DNA from: Candidatus Saccharibacteria bacterium oral taxon 488
GTDB lineage: Bacteria; Patescibacteriota; Saccharimonadia; Saccharimonadales; Saccharimonadaceae
Length of the DNA: 64,000 nucleotides
Assembly: GCA_013100825.1 (NCBI GenBank)
Contig: CP040001.1
Location: 1 to 64,000 of the forward strand
Reading direction: 5' to 3'
In this document: one piece after another, positions 26,081-33,481 of the stretch
Position numbering within the stretch: the first letter of the stretch is position 1
How the letters are laid out: each line of letters opens with the position of its first letter
Position numbers and translations under genes: made by a program
The notes under the pieces: model-generated
Databases searched by the model: none
Seen by the model: only the letters and a program-made list of their open reading frames with translations
Told to the model about the DNA's origin: nothing

Positions 26081-26488
26081 CTATACGTCGGTAGAATTAC
26101 CGCCAAGACCAATTACGGTATTGAGGACAAATTGAATGATGGCGTAAGCAAATAGGGCGACGAGCAGACCAATGACGGCATAGAGAATGGTGTTCTTTGC
26201 CGAGGTGACGGCGTCTTTGTTGCCGCTAGAAACAACGTAGCGAAAACCACCAAAAATCAGCATCACCACAGCGAGGATACCGATGAAATAGAGCATGATG
26301 TTGATAATTTTTTTCACCAACGAGCTGTCACCGTTAGTTAAGTTGGTTGGCACGCCGTCGCCACGCGCATCATTGATGCCACGAGTGACGCCGCCCTCGC
26401 CGAGCGCGAACGCTGGAGTGCTCAAAACTACCGTGCCGACACCGATGGTCAGCATGATGCTAACGATACCTGCGAAAAACCTCTTCAT
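26081..26488 (-). CDS. T4SS pilin-like protein 7 (isolated copy)
   Basis: 135 residues from the ATG at 26488. Signal peptide (MKRFFAGIVSIMLTIGVGTV, then STPAFA), mature N-terminus with GVTRGINDARGDGVPTN, related to pilin 6, then two helices joined by SSGNKDAVTSAKNTILYAVIG. Same family as the cluster at 20.1-22.4 kb, but on the other strand and 4 kb away. GGAGG lies 12 bases before the ATG. It may be the major pilin or a condition-specific variant; nothing in the sequence decides this. Confidence 0.86.
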   Translation of the reverse strand: MKRFFAGIVSIMLTIGVGTVVLSTPAFALGEGGVTRGINDARGDGVPTNLTNGDSSLVKKIINIMLYFIGILAVVMLIFGGFRYVVSSGNKDAVTSAKNTILYAVIGLLVALFAYAIIQFVLNTVIGLGGNSTDV

Positions 26489-26596
26489 GCGCGTTATTAT
26501 CCTCCCTCTTAGGTTTATTGTCAAGTTTTGCGGCCCGCCTGCTAGCCGCGGGGCTAGCCAGACCATTGCTTCTATGATACACTATTTTTGGCTCAT

Positions 26597-26689
26597 GGAG
26601 GAGTACCCAAGTGGCTGAAGGGGACGGTTTGCTAAATCGTTAGTACGGGGAGACCTGTAGCGGGAGTTCGAATCTCCCCTCCTCCGCCA
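26597..26689 (+). tRNA. tRNA-Ser (GCT), CCA encoded
   Basis: Class II tRNA, 93 bases. Acceptor GGAGGAG pairs with CTCCTCC, discriminator G, encoded CCA. Anticodon stem ACGGT/ATCGT with loop TTGCTAA exposes GCT. A terminator-like hairpin follows. Confidence 0.95.
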
Positions 26690-26705
26690 GAGTTATGCCG
26701 CTCTC

Positions 26706-26738
26706 GTCTCGGTTTATCCGGGACTTATTTTATTGTTT
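26706..26738 (+). terminator. Intrinsic terminator after tRNA-Ser (GCT)
   Basis: GTCTCGG pairs with CCGGGAC (one T-G wobble) around a 5-base loop, followed by TTATTTTATTGTTTT. Confidence 0.65.
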
Positions 26739-26808
26739 TGTTTAGTACGCGGAGTGGGTATCGAATAGAATTTTGGGCCGACGGCACCATCTAAATCAGG
26801 AAATATTA

Positions 26809-26837
26809 TTGACAAATTAAAAACCTTATGCTATTAT
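26809..26837 (+). promoter_or_regulatory. Consensus promoter of the His-rich exported protein gene
   Basis: TTGACA (26809-26814), 17-base spacer ending in TGC, then TATTAT (26832-26837). The leader is about 40 bases. The -35 to -10 span is strikingly similar to the one at 62965-62993 upstream of a small protein and argS, including most of the spacer. Confidence 0.7.
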
Positions 26838-26884
26838 CCTAACATTGCTATGGCCAGATCCATAGAGATAAACATAAAAAGAAT

Positions 26885-27238
26885 ATGAAATATTTATCAC
26901 ACATTATTACTACTACCACGATGGCACTGGGCCTGTCGACCAGCCTCGGCGTGTTTCTACACGATACGAATATTGATAAAGCGATTGTTTCTGCTTGGCA
27001 ACTCATGAGTGATGCGCGCCAGGTTGATGACGACCATCACAGCAAGCCGCATTCCTCACCGCACACTCACTCTGACCATCATGATTTTTCAGGGGTGCTA
27101 AAGGACGGACAAACTCATCCGCGGACGACGCCGCGCAGCGCTGATCGCAAACACCTACACACCAAGCTTGTCAGTCGTGGTGGCGATGGTGACATTGATG
27201 GGCATCGACTGATAGTCGATCCGATTAGCGTGAGCTGA
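26885..27238 (+). CDS. Small His-rich exported protein of unknown function
   Basis: 117 residues, family not recognised. An N-terminal signal-like segment (MKYLSHIITTTTMALGLSTSLGVFL) is followed by a segment very rich in His and Asp (about 49-70: DDDHHSKPHSSPHTHSDHHD), which could bind Zn, Cu or Ni. The rest is basic and polar. A near-consensus TTGACA promoter stands upstream, suggesting strong expression. The 3' end overlaps convergent valS by 14 bp. Ribosome-binding site is weak (AAAAAG). Confidence 0.7.
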   Translation: MKYLSHIITTTTMALGLSTSLGVFLHDTNIDKAIVSAWQLMSDARQVDDDHHSKPHSSPHTHSDHHDFSGVLKDGQTHPRTTPRSADRKHLHTKLVSRGGDGDIDGHRLIVDPISVS

Positions 27239-29780
27239 TGACTTCGAGCTCGCCGATGAAGCGCTGGATGAGCTTTTCTTGCTCGGCCAGCTGCTGGCGA
27301 GTTTCCTCGACGAGATGGGCTGGCGCCTTTTCAACATAAGTTGGATTATCCAGCCGTGCTTGGAGGCTTGACAGGGTTCGCCGCGCTTCACTTAGCCGCA
27401 CTTCCAGATCGGTCTGGTGCTGATAGAGTGTCTCCTCGTCAATATCCAACCACGCTTCCCTGTTTGCCGCCGCCAACCTAAGGCCTCGCGGTTGATCGGT
27501 GTGTGCAATTGACTCCAGGCGCATGAGGTGTTTGATGGTGTCTTGATTATCGGCGATGAGGCTGTCATTACCGTATAACAAGCGGTATTTCTTATTGCCC
27601 GGCAGTTCGGCGATTACCCAGCGGCCTTCCGCGACCAGCGTCTTCAGCTGTTCAAACTGCTCGGCGGCGATAGGATCAAACTTTTCTGGGGTTGGCCAGT
27701 GGTCGCGCATTAAAATGCCATCGGTGTAATTAAGCGTCTGCCAAATCGTTTCGGTGACAAATGGCGCGAATGGATGAGCGATTTTCAGGCTAGTTGCCAG
27801 CGCCCATGACAGTAATGGGCGGTTGATAGCGGTTTTTGATGATTCGATGTACCAATCGGCTAGGTCGTCCCAAATAGCGTGATAGACCGTATCCGCGGCT
27901 TCAGAAAAGCGGTACTGCTCCAGGCGGACGGCGACGTTATTGGCGGCGTCGTTCAGCTGGCGGATAATCCAGTGGTCGGCCGGTGTCTGCGGCTCCAGGT
28001 CAACGATTTGGTGTTCATCGCCGATTTGCGCCTCGACGAAACGAGCGATATTCCACAGCTTATTACAGAAATTACGAGCAGCGATGACCGCGCCCTTGTT
28101 GAAGGCTTGATGCTGAGCTGGCGCGCGGCCAGCGATGATGCCCATGCGGGTGGCGTCTGAGCCAAATTCTGAGACTAATTCCATTGGATTGATGACATTG
28201 CCCTTGGATTTGGACATTTTTTGATTGTGCTCGTCGTTGACCATACCGTGCAGGTAAACGTCCTTGAACGGCAGTTTGCCAGTACGGTACAGACTGAGCA
28301 TAATCATACGCGCCACCCATGCCCGCATAATGTCCATGCCAGTTTCCATCAGGCTGGTTGGGAAATATTTGGCTAGTTCCCCACTGGTTAGATAATCAGT
28401 GACAATGTACGGCCATTGGCCGGATGAGAACCACGTGTCAAAGGTGTCCTCTTCCCTCATGTATGTTGTGCCATTTACAACAATCTTTTGTTCACTGGTA
28501 CGAATATCAAATATCCAATCGCGCGGATCGTTCTCATTGACAAACGCCGGGATCGGGATGCCCCACGGGATTTGCCGGGAGATATTCCAATCTTTCAGTT
28601 GTTTAAGATAAGCGATGAGCTCTTTGCGTTTGGCGGCTGGATAAAAGGTAATCTCTTCCCTCTCTAAGGCTTCAATGGCTGGCTGAGCCAGCGGCTGCAT
28701 TTTAATAAACCACTGTTCCTTAACCATCGGCTCAATCACGCTGCCGCATTTATAACAATGTCCGACGGCGTGTTCAATGTCTGTTTCGCCGCGGCGCAGT
28801 TCCAACGATTCTAAAGCCGCCAACACGCGAGTGCGGGCTTCTGCTGGCGTCAGGCCTAGGAATTGCGGCGGTACATTAATCATCTTACCTTCTTGGCTGA
28901 TGATTTGCTTGAGCGGCAGATTGTGGCGCTGGGCCATCTCAAAGTCGTTCGGGTCGTGCGCTGGCGTAATTTTCACCGCGCCAGTACCGTAGTTCATATC
29001 GACGTACTCGTCGGCGATAATCGGGATTTCCTCGTCGGTGATTGGCAGGAGAATCCGTGTGCCGATAAGGTGCTTGTAGCGCTCATCGTCCGGGTGGACA
29101 GCTACTGCTACGTCGCCCAGCATGGTCTCCGGCCGCGTGGTGGCGATGACAATTTCGCCGATTTTATCCAGCGTCGGGTAAGCGATTTGCCACAACTTCC
29201 CTGTTTCATTTTTATGTTCAACCTCGATGTCGGCGAAGCTGGTTTGGTGTTTGGTACAATAATTGACAATCCGCTCACCGCGGTATACTAGCCCGTCGTC
29301 CCACATTTTTTTGAACGTCTCGTACACCGTAGCGATGACTTTATCGTCCAGCGTAAAGGTCAAATGCTGCCAAGAAGCGCTGACGCCCAGAGCTCGCAGC
29401 TGCAACTCCATATTGCCGCGTTTTTCTTCCACAAACTTCCAAACTTGGTCGTATAGTTGTTCACGTGAAAAGTCGAAGCGGCTTTTTCCCTGTTTGGCTA
29501 GCTCTTTTTCATAAACTACCCAGGTCTCAAAGCCAGCATGATCTGCCCCAGGAATAAATACCGCATCATCACCCTTCATGCGGTGATAGCGAATCATAAT
29601 ATCCTTCAAATTCATGTCCAGGGCATGGCCAATGTGCAAGTTACCATTGGCGTTGGGCGGCGGCATGACGATAGAATACGGTTTGCCGACGCCAGTCGGC
29701 TCTAATGCGCCGCTGGTTTCCCACATGGCGTAAATGTTTGGTTCGTAATCGTTTGGGGTATATTGTTTGGCTAGTTGCAT
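27225..29780 (-). CDS. valS: Valyl-tRNA synthetase
   Basis: Charges tRNA-Val. 851 residues, the expected length. Class I signatures: NGNLHIGHALD near residue 44-54 and QKMSKSKGNV near 520. The editing domain is indicated by the stretch around ATTRPETMLGD and NYGTGAVKITPAHDPND. A C-terminal coiled-coil (VEKAPAHLVEETRQQLAEQE) is the tRNA-binding arm. AGGA is nine bases before the ATG. The leader of about 110 bases contains two perfect 14-bp palindromes, and a related CACGTG site lies inside the coding region at 29457-29472. Confidence 0.97.
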   Translation of the reverse strand: MQLAKQYTPNDYEPNIYAMWETSGALEPTGVGKPYSIVMPPPNANGNLHIGHALDMNLKDIMIRYHRMKGDDAVFIPGADHAGFETWVVYEKELAKQGKSRFDFSREQLYDQVWKFVEEKRGNMELQLRALGVSASWQHLTFTLDDKVIATVYETFKKMWDDGLVYRGERIVNYCTKHQTSFADIEVEHKNETGKLWQIAYPTLDKIGEIVIATTRPETMLGDVAVAVHPDDERYKHLIGTRILLPITDEEIPIIADEYVDMNYGTGAVKITPAHDPNDFEMAQRHNLPLKQIISQEGKMINVPPQFLGLTPAEARTRVLAALESLELRRGETDIEHAVGHCYKCGSVIEPMVKEQWFIKMQPLAQPAIEALEREEITFYPAAKRKELIAYLKQLKDWNISRQIPWGIPIPAFVNENDPRDWIFDIRTSEQKIVVNGTTYMREEDTFDTWFSSGQWPYIVTDYLTSGELAKYFPTSLMETGMDIMRAWVARMIMLSLYRTGKLPFKDVYLHGMVNDEHNQKMSKSKGNVINPMELVSEFGSDATRMGIIAGRAPAQHQAFNKGAVIAARNFCNKLWNIARFVEAQIGDEHQIVDLEPQTPADHWIIRQLNDAANNVAVRLEQYRFSEAADTVYHAIWDDLADWYIESSKTAINRPLLSWALATSLKIAHPFAPFVTETIWQTLNYTDGILMRDHWPTPEKFDPIAAEQFEQLKTLVAEGRWVIAELPGNKKYRLLYGNDSLIADNQDTIKHLMRLESIAHTDQPRGLRLAAANREAWLDIDEETLYQHQTDLEVRLSEARRTLSSLQARLDNPTYVEKAPAHLVEETRQQLAEQEKLIQRFIGELEVISSR
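29457..29472. repeat. CACGTG palindrome-like site within valS
   Basis: TTGTTCACGTGAAAAG, a partly degenerate third copy of the palindromes found upstream of valS, 320 bp away, here encoding residues F-S-R-E-Q of ValS. Confidence 0.4.
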
Positions 29781-29792
29781 GAATAATTCCTA

Positions 29793-29808
29793 CTTTTCAC
29801 GTGAAAAG
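29793..29808. repeat. Perfect palindrome, parS-like (copy 1)
   Basis: CTTTTCACGTGAAAAG is a perfect 16-bp palindrome. It matches the bacterial parS consensus TGTTTCACGTGAAACA at 12 of 16 positions with an intact CACGTG core. It lies between the valS promoter and its ATG, about 30 kb from dnaA. Confidence 0.5.
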
Positions 29809-29830
29809 CGAGCATCGCTACCGTCAAGAT

Positions 29831-29844
29831 TTTTCACGTGAAAA
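29831..29844. repeat. Perfect palindrome, parS-like (copy 2)
   Basis: TTTTCACGTGAAAA, the same 14-bp palindrome as copy 1, starting 37 bp further on. Two identical 14-mers this close are not expected by chance. Confidence 0.5.
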
Positions 29845-29895
29845 CTCGGACAATAGGCGTAAATAATCTCTCCACGCGGTTATATTACCAAGCCA

Positions 29896-29901
29896 ATTAT
29901 A
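29896..29901 (-). promoter_or_regulatory. Extended -10 promoter of valS
   Basis: TGG-TATAAT on the minus strand gives a leader of about 110 bases for valS that includes both CACGTG palindromes. No -35 match. Confidence 0.45.
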
Positions 29902-29952
29902 CCACAGAAAAAGGGGCGGCAAAACCGTAGATGATGCCTGGCTAGGGGCGTT

Positions 29953-30876
29953 TTAATGCAGCGTTTGGTAGGCGCGGTACAGCCAGTAGCGGCTGCGCTG
30001 TAATGGCAAATCCCAAGCCCCAGCAAAAGTAACGTCGCGTCCGCCAAATGAGCGTTTGAACTTGGTAAAGCCGGCCCACGGATGGTTCTTGTCGGCGCCA
30101 TCCGGGGCAATGCCATAAAGATCAGCGGTGGTTAGTCCGCGCTGCTGGGCGTCAATGATTGCCTCGGCCAGCAGGGCGGTGCCAGCGTTGAGTTTGCGGT
30201 GAGCCGGGTCTGACGAGGCGCCAGCGTGGGCGTAATATAGCGTGTCGTTGTTGTGATAAAACAAGGCGGCGGCGATGGGCTGATCATCAAGCGTGGCGTA
30301 GTACAGCGTGGCGGCGCCGAGTGGGAAGAGGGTGGTGGCTTGTTGGCAAAAATAACTATCAGGATGCGGCGTAATGCCGCGCTGCCGGGCGACTTGGTGG
30401 ACAAATTTCAGCAAGATATCAATGTCGTGCGGGTCGGTCGAGCGGTGAACGGCGACGCCTTTTTTATGATAATTGCGGTACACATTGCGAACTGGCTGCG
30501 CCATGTGGGCGATCAGCTGGTCTTGCGGCTGGGTCAAGTCAATGACGTGCGAATGCTCCGGCTGGAGTTTTTGGTAGGTGACCTTTTTCCAGCCGTGAGC
30601 TTGGAGATGGGCAGCAGAGTCGAGGTTGGTTGGCTCAACGCGCAGGAAGGTAATGTGGTGTTTTTTGCCGAGCTGAGCTAGAGAGTTAAGCGCTGCCGCT
30701 AGCGAATGTTCGTCATTGGCGGTCGGGCCGTACGGGCAATACAGACGGGAATTACCGGTGCTGCGCTCCAGGATAGCCAAATATTCCCAACCCGGGCCGC
30801 TATCGCGAAAGGTGGTGCGGCCGAGCGACTCTTGAAAAGCTTGCCAGGCAGTTGATTGTAAAAAATGTTGATTCAT
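29953..30876 (-). CDS. FemAB/FemX-like peptidoglycan bridge aminoacyltransferase
   Basis: Fem enzymes add amino acids from aminoacyl-tRNA to the lipid II side chain. 307 residues with two GNAT-like halves. The second half has VRNVYRNYHKKGVAV and AALFYHNNDTLYYAHAGASSDP, then GIAPDGADKNHPWAGFTKFKRSFGG, a typical Fem C-terminal motif with the phenylalanine/lysine-rich FTKFKRSFG. The N-terminal MNQHFLQSTAWQAFQESLG also fits the family. It lies between valS and tsaD on the same strand; tsaD ends 19 bases upstream, so it is probably co-transcribed with tsaD. Confidence 0.88.
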   Translation of the reverse strand: MNQHFLQSTAWQAFQESLGRTTFRDSGPGWEYLAILERSTGNSRLYCPYGPTANDEHSLAAALNSLAQLGKKHHITFLRVEPTNLDSAAHLQAHGWKKVTYQKLQPEHSHVIDLTQPQDQLIAHMAQPVRNVYRNYHKKGVAVHRSTDPHDIDILLKFVHQVARQRGITPHPDSYFCQQATTLFPLGAATLYYATLDDQPIAAALFYHNNDTLYYAHAGASSDPAHRKLNAGTALLAEAIIDAQQRGLTTADLYGIAPDGADKNHPWAGFTKFKRSFGGRDVTFAGAWDLPLQRSRYWLYRAYQTLH

Positions 30877-30894
30877 GTTGTAATCCTCACAACG

Positions 30895-32139
30895 TTAGCT
30901 TACTGTCATTGATAAACTTGGTTGGACCTCCAGGTCGTACGGGTCGGCGGGTTGGTCAATGCGGGCGCGGAAATAGCCGAGCGCGGCGATCATGGCGGCG
31001 TTGTCGGTGCAGAGTTGGATGGGCGCGTATTCGATGCCGATTGGTAAGGCCTCACGCAGTTGGCGGCGTAATTCTTGATTGGCGGCGACGCCACCGGCGA
31101 TGACGACGGAGGCGGGCTGGAAATTATCATAGGCTTTTTTAGTCTTATCGACCAAGGTTTTAACGGCGGTGTACTGGAAACTGGCTGCCATATTATGCCT
31201 CAGTTCATCGTCTACTAGGGCAGGGAGCTCGTGCGACGGAAAGGTGAAGTCTTTGCCCACTTCGCGCTGAACGGTCCTCAGAACGGCTGTCTTGAGGCCG
31301 GAGAAGGAAAAATCGTACTCGCCGGCGAGCTTGGCGATAGGTAGGTGAAAGGCGCGGGGATCGCCGAGCTCGGCTGCTTTGGCGATGGCAGGGCCGCCAG
31401 GGTAGGGCAAGCCGATGATTTTAGCGACCTTGTCGAACGCCTCGCCGACGGCGTCGTCTTGGGTTTGGCCGATGAGTCGGTAGTCGCCGTGATTTTGGAA
31501 TAGGACGAGCTGCGAGTGACCGCCAGAGACGATGAGGGCGAGGAGGGGAAAGGCGGGTTGATGATGTGGTAAAGACAGCTCCAAATCGCTAGAATTAACA
31601 ACGGCTTCCGCACGCCGAGATGCTTTCTCGTCAGATTCTTTGGCGACTGCGGGACTCGCTTTGCTCAAACAGTCCTCGTCTCGCAAGGAATCTGACAAGC
31701 TCGCCTCTCGGGTTTGTGCAGATGTTGTTAATTCCAGCAATTTGGTATGTTTTGAGCCTCTCTTTCTCTGTTCGGTGATGAAATTAGCATACACATGCGC
31801 CTCGACATGGTGTATCTTGTAGAGCCGCTTATTATGAATGACGGCGAGGGTACGGGCGGCGAGCGTGCCGATGAGCAGCGAGCCGATCAGGCCGGGCGCA
31901 TAGGTAACGGCGACGGCGTCGATATCATCCCAGGTGCAGCCAGCATCAGACAAAGCTTTTTTAATGACCGGGTTGATAACTTCCAGGTGGCTGCGGGCGG
32001 CAATTTCTGGGATGACGCCGCCGTATTCGGCGTGGATGTCAATCTGGGAATTGACCACATTAGAAAGTAAGCGTTCGCCGTCTTCAACGATCGCCGCCGC
32101 TGTTTCGTCGCAGCTGGACTCGATTCCCAAAATCCTCAT
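30895..32139 (-). CDS. tsaD: tRNA N6-adenosine threonylcarbamoyltransferase TsaD, with in-frame palindromic insert
   Basis: TsaD transfers the threonylcarbamoyl group to A37 of ANN-decoding tRNAs. Seen: MRILGIESSCDETAAAIV, the metal-binding IHHVEAHVYA (two His), LIVSGGHSQLVLF, GEAFDKVAK, and the C-terminal LCTDNAAMIAALGY with the metal Asp. The usual length is about 340; this is 414. The excess is a Ser/Ala/Glu/Lys-rich stretch (about residues 132-187) between the HxxxH motif and FPLLALIVSGG, and it coincides with a 165-bp inverted-repeat element. The insert keeps frame and falls in a surface-loop region. The mRNA is predicted to have a two-base leader. Confidence 0.95.
   Translation of the reverse strand: MRILGIESSCDETAAAIVEDGERLLSNVVNSQIDIHAEYGGVIPEIAARSHLEVINPVIKKALSDAGCTWDDIDAVAVTYAPGLIGSLLIGTLAARTLAVIHNKRLYKIHHVEAHVYANFITEQRKRGSKHTKLLELTTSAQTREASLSDSLRDEDCLSKASPAVAKESDEKASRRAEAVVNSSDLELSLPHHQPAFPLLALIVSGGHSQLVLFQNHGDYRLIGQTQDDAVGEAFDKVAKIIGLPYPGGPAIAKAAELGDPRAFHLPIAKLAGEYDFSFSGLKTAVLRTVQREVGKDFTFPSHELPALVDDELRHNMAASFQYTAVKTLVDKTKKAYDNFQPASVVIAGGVAANQELRRQLREALPIGIEYAPIQLCTDNAAMIAALGYFRARIDQPADPYDLEVQPSLSMTVS
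31581..31745. mobile_element. 165-bp palindromic element inserted in frame in tsaD
   Basis: Left arm 31581-31638 and right arm 31688-31745 are 58-bp imperfect inverted repeats aligned without gaps. The outer 22 bp match at 20 positions and the inner ends (GTCAGATTC) match exactly; the loop is 49 bp. Total length is 55 codons with no stop in the tsaD frame. It matches the extra residues of TsaD exactly. This resembles the protein-coding palindromic elements known from Rickettsia, though no second copy is visible in the window. Confidence 0.7.
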
Positions 32140-32147
32140 TTGCTTTT

Positions 32148-32153
32148 ATTATA
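32148..32153 (-). promoter_or_regulatory. Predicted near-leaderless extended -10 promoter of tsaD
   Basis: TGC-TATAAT on the minus strand; expected transcription start two bases before the ATG at 32139. It lies in a 40-bp divergent gap shared with the MurE promoter. Confidence 0.5.
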
Positions 32154-32167
32154 GCAAATATAAGTGG

Positions 32168-32173
32168 TAAAAT
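32168..32173 (+). promoter_or_regulatory. Predicted leaderless extended -10 promoter of the MurE-type gene
   Basis: TGG-TAAAAT; expected transcription start is the A of the ATG at 32180. AGGG between the two is too close to the ATG to be a normal ribosome-binding site. Confidence 0.5.
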
Positions 32174-32179
32174 AGGGAT

Positions 32180-33478
32180 ATGAAAGCCATGTTGGTGAAG
32201 TTTGTGAGGAAAGTGCTGCCTGTCGGGATGCTCCGGCGGTTAGAGAATGGGTATCGGCGGCTGCGCGTCAAGCTGGTTAGCGCGCGGTATGGCAATCCGT
32301 CAAAGCACCTCAGGGTGATCGCGGTGACGGGGACGAATGGCAAGACGACGACGTCATGCTATATCAATGAGATTTTGAAAGAAGCTCACTTCACGACGGC
32401 GATGTTTACCACAGCGGTGATCGAGGTGGCGGGCGAGCGAAAACTCAACGACCTCAATGCTACGGTGGCGAGTACGGCGCGGATGCAGCGGTTTTTCCGC
32501 GATGCCAAGCGGGCGAATGCTGACTATGTGGTGCTGGAAGTGACGAGTCATGCGCTGGATCAGCACAAGCTGGACGGCGTGCCGATCGAGGCGGCGGTGA
32601 TGACGAATTTGACGCAGGATCACCTCGATTATCACAAAACGATGGAAGAGTACGCGGCGGCCAAGAGCAAGCTGTTTCAATTGCGCCCGCGATTTATCGT
32701 GCTCAACCGCGACGATGAGTGGTACGACTATTTCAATCAGTTTGTCGCCAGCGAGCAAAAGATGACGTACGGCCGAAGCGTGGAGGCTGAGGCAAAAATT
32801 ACCCATGTCAAGTTGTATCGCAAGGGCACCGAGGCCGATGTGGTGCTGGATCATCAGACGCACTTGGAGTTGGCGACGAATCTGCCGGGCGAGTTCAACG
32901 TGATGAATATGACGGCTGCGACGACGCTGGCGTATCTGTTGGGTGTCAAGCTGGAGGATATCCAGGAAGGCGTAGCCAATGTCGAGGCTGTGCCGGGGCG
33001 GTTTGAGCGGGCGGTTGAGGGTCTGGGCTATGACGTGATCGTTGATTATGCTCATACGCCAGATGCGCTGGAAAAGCTGTTGGCGGCGGCACGCGGCATC
33101 ACCAAGCAGCGGGTGATCTTGGTGTTCGGAGCGTGTGGCGATCGTGATCAGGGCAAGCGACCGATTATGGGCGAGATCGCGGCGCGTGGAGCGGATCGGA
33201 TTTTCCTGACTGACGAGGAAAGCTATAACGAAGATCCGGAGCAAATCCGGCGAATGTTGAAGGAGGGAATTGAGCGCGGTCGCGGCGACGCGAAAACGAC
33301 GGAAATTGCCGACCGGCGCCAGGCGATTGAGCGGGCGCTTGGCTGCGCCAAGAAGGGCGATATGGTGCTGATCACCGGTATGGGCCACGAGCAATATCGG
33401 ATCGTCAATGGTCAGCGGCTGCCGTGGAATGATGGCCAGGTGGTGCGCGAGATCGTTGGTCGGGAACGGGCGGCGTGA
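32180..33478 (+). CDS. murE: MurE-type UDP-N-acetylmuramyl-tripeptide synthetase, N-terminally short
   Basis: Mur ligases add amino acids to the peptidoglycan stem. 432 residues: P-loop VTGTNGKTTT at about 50-59, the carbamylated-Lys region TNLTQDHLDYHKTMEEYAAAK, EVTSHALDQHKL, and the C-terminal domain VIVDYAHTPDALEKLL, FGACGDRDQGKRP and LITGMGHEQY. It is about 60 residues shorter than typical MurE and lacks most of the N-terminal UMP-binding domain. The residues that select the third amino acid (DNPR in meso-DAP enzymes) read DEES here (345-348), followed by YNEDP, so its amino acid is uncertain. The mRNA is predicted leaderless. The RNA repair gene follows after three bases. Confidence 0.9.
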   Translation: MKAMLVKFVRKVLPVGMLRRLENGYRRLRVKLVSARYGNPSKHLRVIAVTGTNGKTTTSCYINEILKEAHFTTAMFTTAVIEVAGERKLNDLNATVASTARMQRFFRDAKRANADYVVLEVTSHALDQHKLDGVPIEAAVMTNLTQDHLDYHKTMEEYAAAKSKLFQLRPRFIVLNRDDEWYDYFNQFVASEQKMTYGRSVEAEAKITHVKLYRKGTEADVVLDHQTHLELATNLPGEFNVMNMTAATTLAYLLGVKLEDIQEGVANVEAVPGRFERAVEGLGYDVIVDYAHTPDALEKLLAAARGITKQRVILVFGACGDRDQGKRPIMGEIAARGADRIFLTDEESYNEDPEQIRRMLKEGIERGRGDAKTTEIADRRQAIERALGCAKKGDMVLITGMGHEQYRIVNGQRLPWNDGQVVREIVGRERAA

Positions 33479-33481
33479 GGT

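Noticed and set aside
32354..33394. 346-codon open frame on the minus strand opposite the MurE-type gene
   Set aside because: It mirrors the codon pattern of a well-supported ligase gene, has no recognisable domain or ribosome-binding site, and would overlap murE completely.
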